A stretch of DNA of 64,000 bases from Hydractinia symbiolongicarpus (taxonomy: Eukaryota; Cnidaria; Hydrozoa; Anthoathecata; Hydractiniidae), in the NCBI RefSeq assembly GCF_029227915.1, contig NC_079887.1, positions 27,651,650-27,715,649 of the forward strand, in the 5' to 3' direction. The position numbers were made by a program, and so were the translations under genes. Every line of letters starts with the position of its first letter. Positions within the stretch are counted from its first letter, which is position 1. Of the stretch, positions 1-12,300 are shown in pieces. Below the pieces are notes generated by a model, which made no database searches, was not told the DNA's origin, and was given only the letters and a program-made list of their open reading frames with translations.

Positions 1-6
1 ACGCTG

Positions 7-12
7 AATAAA
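7..12 (+). other. AATAAA hexamer in each standard monomer (exemplar)
   Basis: 'gctgaataaaag' places an AATAAA at monomer positions 7-12 on the + strand in most units. W, X and m13 monomers ('acgcttaatgaaag') lack it. The hexamer matches the metazoan polyadenylation signal. No transcript is known here, so function is unproven and the match may be incidental. Confidence 0.35.
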
Positions 13-61
13 AGAAGTTTAATCGCCAGGAAAACGAAAACCCGCGATTTCCCGTAAATCC

Positions 62-74
62 CGGGCTTGGCCCG
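62..74. other. GC-rich short dyad in the monomer (exemplar)
   Basis: 'cgggc' (62-66), loop 'ttg' (67-69), 'gcccg' (70-74). It is intact only in monomers with 'cccgggcttggcccg'. It is weakened by the one-G deletion, by 'cttggcacg' and by 'ggactcgg' subtypes, so it is not uniformly conserved. A second small dyad, 'gattt' and 'aaatc' around 'cccgt' (46-60), lies beside it and is better kept. Confidence 0.6.
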
Positions 75-181
75 TATAGTCGAATGTATACAAAGAAAGT
101 ACCCTGTGAGTAAACTCATTTCCAGAACGATTTTTTAAATTATTTTTTCACCGCTAAACGCATGAGACTTGTAGTTTTCAA

Positions 182-197
182 AAATATTTTCATATTT
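182..197. other. Register-shifted AT hairpin in 'atatttt' monomers (exemplar)
   Basis: Where the unit reads 'aaaaatattttcatattt', the seven- to nine-pair stem is broken. A different stem forms: 'aaatat' (182-187), loop 'tttc' (188-191), 'atattt' (192-197). Two substitutions, g to a in the left arm and t to a in the right arm, travel together in a1-following and V-preceding monomers. Confidence 0.7.
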
Positions 198-582
198 GAT
201 GAGACGCTGAATAAAAGAAGTTTAATCGCCGGCAAACGAAAACCCGCGATTTCCCGTAAATCCCGGGCTTGGCCCGTATAGTCAAAAGTATACAAAGAAA
301 GTACCCAGGGAGTAAACTCATTTCCCGAACGAAATTTTAAATTACTTTTTCACCACTAAAACGCATGAGACTTGTAGTTTTTAAAAATGTTTTCATTTTT
401 AATGAGACGCTGAATAAAAGCAGTTTAATCGCCGGCAAACGAAAACCCGCGATTTCCCGTAAATCCCGGCTTGGCCCGTATAGTCAAAAGTATACAAAGA
501 AAGTACCCAGGGAGTAAACTCATTTCCCAAACGATTTTTTAAATTATTATTTCACCACTAAAACGCATGAGACTTGTAGTTT

Positions 583-604
583 TCAAAAATGTTTTCATTT
601 TTGA
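583..604. other. AT-rich perfect hairpin in the monomer (exemplar)
   Basis: Left arm 'tcaaaaatg' (583-591), loop 'tttt' (592-595), right arm 'catttttga' (596-604): nine perfect base pairs. Monomers with 'tttaaaaatg' keep the inner seven pairs. This dyad sits at the monomer end, directly left of the GC-rich half, and is present in some form in nearly every unit. It could extrude as a cruciform or fold in a transcript; neither can be shown here. Confidence 0.8.
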
Positions 605-1419
605 TGAAACGCTGAATAAAAGAAGTTTAATCGCCGGCAGACGAAAACCCGCAATTTCCCGTAAATCCCGTGCTTGTCCCGTATAGTCAAAAGTATACAA
701 AGAAAGTACCCAGGGAGTAAACTAATTTCCCGAACGATTTTTTAAATTACTTTTTCACCACTAAAAGGCATAAGACTTGTAGTTTTTAAAAATGTTTTCA
801 TTTTTGATGAGACGCTGAATAAATGAAGTTTAATCGCCGGCAAACGAAAACCTGCCATTTCACCTAAATCCTGGACTAGGCCCGTATAGTCAAAAGTATA
901 CAAAGAAAGTACCCAGGGAGTAAACTCATTTCTTAAACGATTTTTTAAATTATTATTTCACCACTAAAACGCATGAGACTTGTAGTTTTCAAGAATGTTT
1001 TCATTTTTAATGAGACGCTGAATAAAAGCAGTTTAATCACCGGCAAACGAAAATCCGCGATTTCCCGTAAATCCCGGGCTTGGCACGTATAGTCGAATGT
1101 ATACAAAGAAAGTACCCTGTGAGTAAACTCATTTCCAGAACGATTTTATAAATTATTTTTTCACCACTAAAACGCATAAGACTTGTAGTTTTTAAAAATG
1201 TTTTCATTTTTGATGAGACGCTGAATAAAAGAAGTTTAATCGCCGGCAAACGAAAACCCGCGATTTCGCGTAAATCCCGGCTTGGCCCGTATAGTCAAAA
1301 GTATACAAAGAAAGTACCCAGGGAGTAAACGCATTTCCCGAACGATTTTTTAAATTATTTTTTCACCACTAAAATTCATGAGACTTGTAGTTTTTAAAAA
1401 TGTTTTCATTTTTGATGAG

Positions 1420-3037
1420 ACGCTGTATAAAAGAAGTTTAATCGCCAGGAAAACGAAAACCCGCGATTTCCCGTAAATCCCGGGCTTGGCCCGTATAGTC
1501 GAATGTATACAAAGAAAGTACCCTGTGAGTAAACTCATTTCCAGAACGATTTTTTAAATTATTTTTTCACCGCTAAACGCATGAGACTTGTAGTTTTCAA
1601 AAATATTTTCATATTTGATGAGACGCTGAATAAAAGGAGTTTAATCGCCGGCAAACGAAAACCTGCGATTTCCCTAAATCCTGGACTCGGCCCGTATAGT
1701 CAAAAGTATACAAAGAAAGTACCCTGTGAGTAAACTCATTTCCAGAACGATTTTTTGAATTATTTTTTCACTACTAAACGCATGAGACTTGTAGTTTTCA
1801 AAAATATTTTCATATTTGATGAGACGCTGAATAAAAGGAGTTTAATCGCCGGCAAACGAAAACCTGCGATTTCCCTAAATCCTGGACTCGGCCCGTATAG
1901 TCAAAAGTATACAAAGAAAGTACCCAGGGAGTAAACTCATTTCCAGAACGATTTTTTAAATTATTTTTTCACCACTAAAACGCATAAGACTTGTAGTTTT
2001 CAAAAATATTTTCATATTTGATGAGACGCTGAATAAAAGAAGTTTAATCGCCGGCAAACGAAAACCTGCGATTTCCCTAAATCCCGGACTCGGCCCGTAT
2101 AGTCAAAAGTATACAAAGAAAGTACCCAGGGAGTAAACTCATTTCCAGAACGATTTTTTAAATTATTTTTTCACCACTAAAACGCATAAGACTTGTAGTT
2201 TTTAAAAATGTTTTCATTTTTGATGAGACGCTGAATAAAAGAGGTTTATTCGCCGGAAAACGAAAACCCGCGTTTTCCCGTAAATCCGGGGCTTGGCCCG
2301 TATACTCGAATGTATACAAAGAAAGTATCCAGGGAGTAAACTCATTTCCCGAACGATTTTTTAAATTTTTTTTTCACCACTAAAACACATGAGACTTGTA
2401 CTTTTCAAAAATGTTTTCATATTTGATGAGACGCTGAATAAAAGGAGTTTAATCGCCGACAAATGAAAACCTGCGATTTCCCTAAATCCCGGACTCGGCC
2501 CGTATAGTCAAAAGTATACAAAGAAAGTACCCAGGGAGTAAACTCATTTCCAGAACGATTTTTTAAATTATTTTTTCACCACTAAAACGCATAAGACTTG
2601 TAGTTTTTAAAAATGTTTTCTTTTTTGATGAGACGCTGAATAAAAGAAGTTTAATCGCCGGCAAACGAAAACCCGCGATTTCCCGTTAATCCCGGGCTTG
2701 GCCCGTATAGTCAAAAGTATACAAAGAAAGTACCCAGGGAGTAAACTCATTTCCCGAACGATTTTTTATATTATTTTTTTACCACTAAACGCATGAGACT
2801 TGTAGTTTTCAAAAATATTTTCATATTTGATGTGACGCTGAATAAAAGAAGTTTAATCGTCGGCAAACGAAAATCCGCGATTTCCCGTAAATCCCGGACT
2901 CGGCCCGTATATTCGAATGTATACAAAGAAAGTATCCAGGGAGTAAACTCATTTCCCAAACGATTTTTTAAATTTTTTTTTCACCACTAAAACACATGAG
3001 ACTTGTAGTTTTCAAAAATGTTTTCATTTTTGATGAG
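1420..3037 (+). repeat. Aberrant 8-monomer block between a-type HORs
   Basis: The block opens with an a1 monomer whose first bases read 'acgctgtataaaag'. It then leaves the a2-a7 order for a run of 'aaaaggag'/'ccctaaatcc' monomers, a monomer at about 2231 with 'gaggtttattcgccgg', and a V monomer at 2835 ('gatgtgacgctg', 'cgtcggcaaacg'). The order a1-a7 resumes at 3038 with an a1 whose first 16 bases are W-like ('acgcttaatgaaagag'). It looks like a foreign segment from the V/W family recombined into the a-type array. Confidence 0.75.
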
Positions 3038-4456
3038 ACGCTTAATGAAAGAGGTTTAATCGCCAGGAAAACGAAAACCCGCGATTTCCCGTAAATCCCG
3101 GGCTTGGCCCGTATAGTCGAATGTATACAAAGAAAGTACCCTGTGAGTAAACTCATTTCCAGAACGATTTTTTAAATTATTTTTTCACCGCTAAACGCAT
3201 GAGACTTGTAGTTTTCAAAAATATTTTCATATTTGATGAGACGCTGAATAAAAGAAGTTTAATCGCCGGCAAACGAAAACCCGCGATTTCCCGTAAATCC
3301 CGGGCTTGGCCCGTATAGTCAAAAGTATACAAAGAAAGTACCCAGGGAGTAAACTCATTTCCCGAACGAAATTTTAAATTACTTTTTCACCACTAAAACG
3401 CATGAGACTTGTAGTTTTTAAAAATGTTTTCATTTTTAATGAGACGCTGAATAAAAGCAGTTTAATCGCCGGCAAACGAAAACCCGCGATTTCCCGTAAA
3501 TCCCGGCTTGGCCCGTATAGTCAAAAGTATACAAAGAAAGTACCCAGGGAGTAAACTCATTTCCCAAACGATTTTTTAAATTATTATTTCACCACAAAAA
3601 CGCATGAGACTTGTAGTTTTCAAAAATGTTTTCATTTTTGATGAAACGCTGAATAAAAGAAGTTTAATCGCCGGCAAACGAAAACCCGCGATTTCCCGTA
3701 AATCCCGTGCTTGGCCCGTATAGTCAAAAATATACAAAGAAAGTACCCAGGGAGTAAACTCATTTCCCGAACGATTTTTTAAATTACTTTTTCACCACTA
3801 AAAGGCATGAGACTTGTAGTTTTTAAAAATGTTTTCATTTTTGATGAGACGCTGAATAAATGAAGTTTAATCGCCGGCAAACGAAAACCTGCCATTTCCC
3901 GTAAATCCTGGACTCGGCCCGTATAGTCAAAAGTATACAAAGAAAGTACCCAGGGAGTAAACTCATTTCTTAAACGATTTTTTAAATTATTATTTCACCA
4001 CTAAAACGCATGAGACTTGTAGTTTTCAAGAATGTTTTCATTTTTAATGAGACGCTGAATAAAAGCAGTTTAATCACCGGCAAACGAAAATCCGCGATTT
4101 CCCGTAAATCCCGGGCTTGGCATGTATAGTCGAATGTATACAAAGAAAGTACCCTGTGAGTAAACTCATTTCCAGAACGTTTTTTTAAATTATTTTTTCA
4201 CCACTAAAACGCATAAGACTTGTAGTTTTTAAAAATGTTTTCATTTTTGATGAGACGCTGAATAAAAGAAGTTTAATCGCCGGCAAACTAAAACCCGCGA
4301 TTTCTCGTAAATCCCGGCTTGGCCCGTATAGTCAAAAGTATACAAAGAAAGTACCCAGGGAGTAAACTCATTTCCCGAACGATTTTTTAAATTATTTTTT
4401 CACCACTAAAACGCATGAGACTTGTAGTTTTTAAAAATGTTTTCATTTTTGATGAG
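3038..4456 (+). repeat. a1-a7 HOR, copy 2 (7 monomers)
   Basis: Same seven-subtype order as 1-1419, offset 3037. It starts with a chimeric a1 whose first bases are W-type. Its a4 lacks the 'gcagacg' and 'cttgtcccg' changes of the other copies, its a5 keeps 'atttcccgtaaatcctgg', and its a6 has 'cttggcatg'. It is therefore more consensus-like than copies 1 and 3. Confidence 0.85.
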
Positions 4457-5875
4457 ACGCTGAATAAAAGAAGTTTAATCGCCAGGAAAACGAAAACCCG
4501 CGATTTCCCGTAAATCCCGGGCTTGGCCCGTATAGTCGAATGTATACAAAGAAAGTACCCTGTGAGTAAACTCATTTCCAGAACGATTTTTTAAATTATT
4601 TTTTCACCGCTAAACGCATGAGACTTGTAGTTTTCAAAAATATTTTCATATTTGATGAGACGCTGAATAAAAGAAGTTTAATCGCCGGCAAACGAAAACC
4701 CGCGATTTCCCGTAAATCCCGGGCTTGGCCCGTATAGTCAAAAGTATACAAAGAAAGTACCCAGGGAGTAAACTCATTTCCCGAACGAAATTTTAAATTA
4801 CTTTTTCACCACTAAAACGCATGAGACTTGTAGTTTTTAAAAATGTTTTCATTTTTAATGAGACGCTGAATAAAAGCAGTTTAATCGCCGGCAAACGAAA
4901 ACCCGCGATTTCCCGTAAATCCCGGCTTGGCCCGTATAGTCAAAAGTATACAAAGAAAGTACTCAGGGAGTAAACTCATTTCCCAAACGATTTTTTAAAT
5001 TATTATTTCACCACTAAAACGCATGAGACTTGTAGTTTTCAAAAATGTTTTCATTTTTGATGAAACGCTGAATAAAAGAAGTTTAATCGCCGGCAGACGA
5101 AAACCCGCAATTTCCCGTAAATCCCGTGCTTGTCCCGTATAGTCAAAAGTATACAAAGAAAGTACCCAGGGAGTAAACTAATTTCCCGAACGATTTTTTA
5201 AATTACTTTTTCACCACTAAAAGGCATAAGACTTGTAGTTTTTAAAAATGTTTTCATTTTTGATGAGACGCTGAATAAATGAAGTTTAATCGCCGGCAAA
5301 CGAAAACCTGCCATTTCACCTAAATCCTGGACTAGGCCCGTATAGTCAAAAGTATACAAAGAAAGTACCCAGGGAGTAAACTCATTTCTTAAACGATTTT
5401 TTAAATTATTATTTCACCACTAAAACGCATGAGACTTGTAGTTTTCAAGAATGTTTTCATTTTTAATGAGACGCTGAATAAAAGCAGTTTAATCACCGGC
5501 AAACGAAAATCCGCGATTTCCCGTAAATCCCGGGCTTGGCACGTATAGTCGAATGTATACAAAGAAAGTACCCTGTGAGTAAACTCATTTCCAGAACGAT
5601 TTTATAAATTATTTTTTCACCACTAAAACGCATAAGACTTGTAGTTTTTAAAAATGTTTTCATTTTTGATGAGACGCTGAATAAAAGAAGTTTAATCGCC
5701 GGCAAACGAAAACCCGCGATTTCGCGTAAATCCCGGCTTGGCCCGTATAGTCAAAAGTATACAAAGAAAGTACCCAGGGAGTAAACGCATTTCCCGAACG
5801 ATTTTTTAAATTATTTTTTCACCACTAAAATTCATGAGACTTGTAGTTTTTAAAAATGTTTTCATTTTTGATGAG
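4457..5875 (+). repeat. a1-a7 HOR, copy 3 (7 monomers)
   Basis: Offset exactly 4456 from copy 1 along the whole unit, sharing private states such as 'ggactaggcccg', 'cttgtcccg', 'gcagacg' and 'aaacgcattt'. One visible change is 'gtactcagg' for 'gtacccagg' near 4960. Copies 1 and 3 are closer to each other than either is to the adjacent copy 2. A 22-monomer (7+8+7, 4456-bp) step probably took place here. Confidence 0.87.
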
Positions 5876-8800
5876 ACGCTGTATAAAAGAAGTTTAATCG
5901 CCAGGAAAACGAAAACCCGCGATTTCCCGTAAATCCCGGGCTTGGCCCGTATAGTCGAATGTATACAAAGAAAGTACCCTGTGAGTAAACTCATTTCCAG
6001 AACGATTTTTTAAATTATTTTTTCACCGCTAAACGCATGAGACTTGTAGTTTTCAAAAATATTTTCATATTTGATGAGACGCTGAATAAAAGAAGTTTAA
6101 TCGCCGGCAAACGAAAACCCGCGATTTCCCGTAAATCCCGGGCTTGGCCCGTATAGTCAAAAGTATACAAAGAAAGTACCCAGGGAGTAAACTCATTTCC
6201 CGAACGAAATTTTAAATTACTTTTTCACCACTAAAACGCATGAGACTTGTAGTTTTTAAAAATGTTTTCATTTTTAATGAGACGCTGAATAAAAGCAGTT
6301 TAATCGCCGGCAAACGAAAACCCGCGATTTCCCGTAAATCCCGGCTTGGCCCGTATAGTCAAAAGTATACAAAGAAAGTACCCAGGGAGTAAACTCATTT
6401 CCCAAACGATTTTTTAAATTATTATTTCACCACTAAAACGCATGAGACTTGTAGTTTTCAAAAATGTTTTCATTTTTGATGAAACGCTGAATAAAAGAAG
6501 TTTAATCGCCGGCAAACGAAAACCCGCAATTTCCCGTAAATCCCGTGCTTGGCCCGTATAGTCAAAAGTATACAAAGAAAGTACCCAGGGAGTAAACTAA
6601 TTTCCCGAACGATTTTTTAAATTACTTTTTCACCACTAAAAGGCATGAGACTTGTAGTTTTTAAAAATGTTTTCATTTTTGATGAGACGCTGAATAAATG
6701 AAGTTTAATCGCCGGCAAACGAAAACCTGCCATTTCACCTAAATCCTGGACTCGGCCCGTATAGTCAAAAGTATACAAAGAAAGTACCCAGGGAGTAAAC
6801 TCATTTCTTAAACGATTTTTTAAATTATTATTTCACCACTAAAACGCATGAGACTTGTAGTTTTCAAGAATGTTTTCATTTTTAATGAGACGCTGAATAA
6901 AAGCAGTTTAATCACTGGCAAACGAAAATCCGCGATTTCCCGTAAATCCCGGGCTTGGCACGTATAGTCGAATGTATACAAAGAAAGTACCCTGTGAGTA
7001 AACTCATTTCCAGAACGATTTTTTAAATTATTTTTTCACCACTAAAACGCATAAGACTTGTAGTTTTTAAAAATGTTTTCATTTTTGATGAGACGCTGAA
7101 TAAAAGAAGTTTAATCGCCGGCAAACGAAAACCCGCGATTTCGCGTAAATCCCGGCTTGGCCCGTATAGTCAAAAGTATACAAAGAAAGTACCCAGGGAG
7201 TAAACTCATTTCCCGAACGATTTTTTAAATTATTTTTTCACCACTAAAACGCATGAGACTTGTAGTTTTTAAAAATGTTTTCATTTTTGATGAGACGCTG
7301 AATAAAAGAAGTTTAATCGCCGGCAAAAGAAAACCCGCGATTTCCCGTAAATCCCGGGCTTGGCGCGTATAGTCGAATGTATACAAAGAAAGTACCCTGT
7401 GAGTAAACTCATTTCCAGAACGATTTTTTAAATTATTTTTTCACCACTAAAACGCATGAGACTTGTAGTTTTCAAGAATGTTTTCATTTTTAATGACACG
7501 CTGAATAAAAGCAGTTTAATCGCCGGCAAACGAAAACCCGCGATTTCCCGTAAATCCCGGGCTTGGCACGTATAGTCGAATGTATACAAAGAAAGTACCC
7601 TGTGAGTAAACTCATTTCCAGAACGATTTTTTAAATTATTTTTTCACCACTAAAACGCATAAGACTTGTAGTTTTTAAAAATGTTTTCATTTTTGATGAG
7701 ACGCTGAATAAAAGAAGTTTAATCGCCGGCAAACGAAAACCCGCGATTTCCCGTAAATCCCGGCTTGGCCCGTATAGTCAAAAGTATACAAAGAAAGTAC
7801 CCAGGGAGTAAACTCATTTCCCGAACGATTTTTTAAATTACTTTTTCACCACTAAAACGCATGAGACTTGTAGTTTTTAAAAATGTTTTCATTTTTGATG
7901 GGACGCTGAATAAATGAAGTTTAATCGCCGGCAAACGAAAACCTGCGATTTCCCGTAAATCCTGGACTCGGCCCGTATAGTCAAAAGTATACAAAGAAAG
8001 TACCCTGTGAGTAAACTCATTTCCAGAACGATTTTTTAAATTATTTTTTCACCACTAAAACGCATAAGACTTGTAGTTTTTAAAAATGTTTTCATTTTTG
8101 ATGAGACGCTGAATAAAAGAAGTTTAATCGCCGGCAAACGAAAACCCGCGATTTCCCGTAAATCCCGGCTTGGCCCGTATAGTCAAAAGTATACAAAGAA
8201 AGTACCCAGGGAGTAAACTCATTTCCAGAACAATTTTTTAAATTATTTGTTCACCGCTGAAACGCATAAGACTTATAGTTTTCAAAAATGTTTTTATTTT
8301 TGATGAGACGCTTAATGAAAGAGGTTTAATCGCCGGAAAACGAAAACCGCGATTTCCCGTAAATCCCGGGCTTGGCCCGTATAGTCGAATGTATACAAAG
8401 AAAGTACCCTGTGAGTAAACTCATTTCCAGAACGATTTTTTAAATTATTTTTTCACCACTAAAACGCATGAGACTTGTAGATTTCAAAAATGTTTTTATT
8501 TTTGATGAGACGCTGAATAAAAGAAGTTTAATCGCCGGCAGACGAAAACCCGCAATTTCCCGTAAATCCCGTGCTTGTCCCGTATAGTCAAAAGTATACA
8601 AAGAAAGTACCCAGGGAGTAAACTAATTTCCCGAACGATTTTTTAAATTACTTTTTCACCACTAAAAGGCATAAGACTTGTAGTTTTTAAAAATGTTTTC
8701 ATTTTTGATGAGACGCTGAATAAATGAAGTTTAATCGCCGGCAAACGAAAACCTGCCATTTCACCTAAATCCTGGACTCGGCCCGTATAGTCAAAAGTAT

Positions 8801-9320
8801 ACAAAGAAAGTACCCAGGGAGTAAACTCATTTCTTAAACGATTTTTTAAATTATTATTTCACCACTAAAACGCATGAGACTTGTAGTTTTCAAGAATGTT
8901 TTCATTTTTAATGAGACGCTGAATAAAAGCAGTTTAATCACCGGCAAACGAAAATCCGCGATTTCCTGTAAATCCCGGGCTTGGCACGTATAGTCGAATG
9001 TATACAAAGAAAGTACCCTGTGAGTAAACTCATTTCCAGAACGATTTTATAAATTATTTTTTCACCACTAAAACGCATAAGACTTGTAGTTTTTAAAAAT
9101 GTTTTCATTTTTGATGAGACGCTGAATAAAAGAAGTTTAATCGCCGGCAAACGAAAACCCGCGATTTCGCGTAAATCCCGGCTTGGCCCGTATAGTCAAA
9201 AGTATACAAAGAAAGTACCCAGGGAGTAAACGCATTTCCCGAACGATTTTTTAAATTATTTTTTCACCACTAAAATTCATGAGACTTGTAGTTTTTAAAA
9301 ATGTTTTCATTTTTGATGAG
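5876..9320 (+). repeat. 17-monomer HOR, copy 1 (3445 bp)
   Basis: Order: a1-a6, an a7-like unit lacking the 'aaacgcattt' and 'aaattcatg' changes, six further subtypes, then a4-a5-a6-a7 again. Among the six are m8 with 'cttggcgcg', m9 with 'aatgacacgctg', m11 with 'gatgggacgctg', m12 ending 'tttgttcaccgctgaaacg', and m13 with 'acgcttaatgaaagagg' and 'gaaaaccgcg'. The next a1 is at 9321. The first monomer has the 'gtataaaag' change also seen at 1420. Confidence 0.87.
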
Positions 9321-12300
9321 ACGCTGAATAAAAGAAGTTTAATCGCCAGGAAAACGAAAACCCGCGATTTCCCGTAAATCCCGGGCTTGGCCCGTATAGT
9401 CGAATGTATACAAAGAAAGTACCCTGTGAGTAAACTCATTTCCAGAACGATTTTTTAAATTATTTTTTCACCGCTAAACGCATGAGACTTGTAGTTTTCA
9501 AAAATATTTTCATATTTGATGAGACGCTGAATAAAAGAAGTTTAATCGCCGGCAAACGAAAACCCGCGATTTCCCGTAAATCCCGGGCTTGGCCCGTATA
9601 GTCAAAAGTATACAAAGAAAGTACCCAGGGAGTAAACTCATTTCCCGAACGAAATTTTAAATTACTTTTTCACCACTAAAACGCATGAGACTTGTAGTTT
9701 TTAAAAATGTTTTCATTTTTAATGAGACGCTGAATAAAAGCAGTTTAATCGCCGGCAAACGAAAACCCGCGATTTCCCGTAAATCCCGGCTTGGCCCGTA
9801 TAGTCAAAAGTATACAAAGAAAGTACCCAGGGAGTAAACTCATTTCCCAAACGATTTTTTAAATTATTATTTCACCACTAAAACGCATGAGACTTGTAGT
9901 TTTCAAAAATGTTTTCATTTTTGATGAAACGCTGAATAAAAGAAGTTTAATCGCCGGCAAACGAAAACCCGCAATTTCCCGTAAATCCCGTGCTTGGCCC
10001 GTATAGTCAAAAGTATACAAAGAAAGTACCCAGGGAGTAAACTAATTTCCCGAACGATTTTTTAAATTACTTTTTCACCACTAAAAGGCATGAGACTTGT
10101 AGTTTTTAAAAATGTTTTCATTTTTGATGAGACGCTGAATAAATGAAGTTTAATCGCCGGCAAACGAAAACCTGCCATTTCACCTAAATCCTGGACTCGG
10201 CCCGTATAGTCAAAAGTATACAAAGAAAGTACCCAGGGAGTAAACTCATTTCTTAAACGATTTTTTAAATTATTATTTCACCACTAAAACGCATGAGACT
10301 TGTAGTTTTCAAGAATGTTTTCATTTTTAATGAGACGCTGAATAAAAGCAGTTTAATCACCGGCAAACGAAAATCCGCGATTTCCCGTAAATCCCGGGCT
10401 TGGCACGTATAGTCGAATGTATACAAAGAAAGTACCCTGTGAGTAAACTCATTTCCAGAACGATTTTTTAAATTATTTTTTCACCACTAAAACGCATAAG
10501 ACTTGTAGTTTTTAAAAATGTTTTCATTTTTGATGAGACGCTGAATAAAAGAAGTTTAATCGCCGGCAAACGAAAACCCGCGATTTCCCGTAAATCCCGG
10601 CTTGGCCCGTATAGTCAAAAGTATACAAAGAAAGTACCCAGGGAGTAAACTCATTTCCCGAACGATTTTTTAAATTACTTTTTCACCACTAAAACGCATG
10701 AGACTTGTAGTTTTTAAAAATGTTTTCATTTTTGATGGGACGCTGAATAAATGAAGTTTAATCGCCGGCAAACGAAAACCTGCGATTTCCCGTAAATCCT
10801 GGACTCGGCCCGTATAGTCAAAAGTATACAAAGAAAGTACCCTGTGAGTAAACTCATTTCCAGAACGATTTTTTAAATTATTTTTTCACCACTAAAACGC
10901 ATAAGACTTGTAGTTTTTAAAAATGTTTTCATTTTTGATGAGACGCTGAATAAAAGAAGTTTAATCGCCGGCAAACGAAAACCCGCGATTTCCCGTAAAC
11001 CCCGGCTTGGCCCGTATAGTCGAATGTATACAAAGAAAGTACCCTGTGAGTAAACTCATTTCCAGAACGATTGTTTAAATTATTTTTTCACCACTAAACG
11101 CATGAGACTTGTAGTTTTCAAAAATATTTTCATATTTGATAAGACGCTGAATAAAAGAAGTTTAATCGCCGGCAAACGAAAACCCGCGATTTCCCGTAAA
11201 TCCCGGGCTTGGCCCGTATAGTCAAAAGTATACAAAGAAAGTACCCAGGGAGTAAACTCATTTCCCGAACGATTTTTTAAATTACTTTTTCACCACTAAA
11301 ACGCATGAGACTTGTAGTTTTTAAAAATGTTTTCATTTTTGATGGGACGCTGAATAAATGAAGTTTAATCGCCGGCAAACGAAAACCTGCGATTTCCCGT
11401 AAATCCTGGACTCGGCCCGTATAGTCAAAAGTATACAAAGAAAGTACCCAGGGAGTAAACTCATTTCCAGAACAATTTTTTAAATTATTTGTTCACCGCT
11501 GAAACGCATAAGACTTATAGTTTTCAAAAATGTTTTTATTTTTGATGAGACGCTTAATGAAAGAGGTTTAATCGCCGGAAAACGAAAACCGCGATTTCCC
11601 GTAAATCCCGGGCTTGGCCCGTATAGTCGAATGTATACAAAGAAAGTACCCTGTGAGTAAACTCATTTCCAGAACGATTTTTTAAATTATTTTTTCACCA
11701 CTAAAACGCATGAGACTTGTAGATTTCAAAAATGTTTTTATTTTTGATGAGACGCTGAATAAAAGAAGTTTAATCGCCGGCAAACGAAAACCCGCGATTT
11801 CCCGTAAATCCCGGGCTTGGCACGTATAGTCGAATGTATACAAAGAAAGTACCCTGTGAGTAAACTCATTTCCAGAAAGATTTTTTAAATTATTTTTTCA
11901 CCACTAAAACGCATAAGACTTGTAATTTTTAAAAATGTTTTCATTTTTGATGAGACGCTGAATAAAAGAAGTTTAATCGCCGGCAGACGAAAACCCGCAA
12001 TTTCCCGTAAATCCCGTGCTTGTCCCGTATAGTCAAAAGTATACAAAGAAAGTACCCAGGGAGTAAACTAATTTCCCGAACGATTTTTTAAATTACTTTT
12101 TCACCACTAAAAGGCATAAGACTTGTAGTTTTTAAAAATGTTTTCATTTTTGATGAGACGCTGAATAAATGAAGTTTAATCGCCGGCAAACGAAAACCTG
12201 CCATTTCACCTAAATCCTGGACTCGGCCCGTATAGTCAAAAGTATACAAAGAAAGTACCCAGGGAGTAAACTCATTTCTTAAACGATTTTTTAAATTATT

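Larger units (their letters stand above)
1..1419 (+). repeat. a1-a7 HOR, copy 1 (7 monomers)
   Basis: Seven ordered subtypes. a1 carries 'cgccaggaaaacg' and 'caccgctaaacg'. a2 carries 'cgaacgaaattttaaatt'. a3 carries 'aaaagcag' and 'attattattt'. a4 has 'tgaaacgctg', 'cccgcaattt' and 'cttgtcccg'. a5 has 'aaatgaag', 'cctgccattt' and 'ttcttaaacg'. a6 has 'aatcaccggc' and 'cttggcacg'. a7 has 'atttcgcgtaaat', 'aaacgcattt' and 'aaattcatgag'. The next a1 starts at 1420. This copy is closest to 4457-5875, with which it shares 'ggactaggcccg' and 'cttgtcccg'. Confidence 0.88.

Noticed and set aside
1262-1290. CENP-B-box-like sequence around 'tttcgcgtaaatcccgg' in a7 monomers
   Set aside because: The TTCG and one conserved A are present, but the terminal CGGG is missing at the required spacing. 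Other TTCG sites on both strands fit worse. No monomer matches the core consensus.
1420-3037. Possible transposon or unique insert in the irregular block
   Set aside because: All of it is satellite monomers of other subtypes; there are no terminal inverted repeats, target duplications or non-satellite bases.
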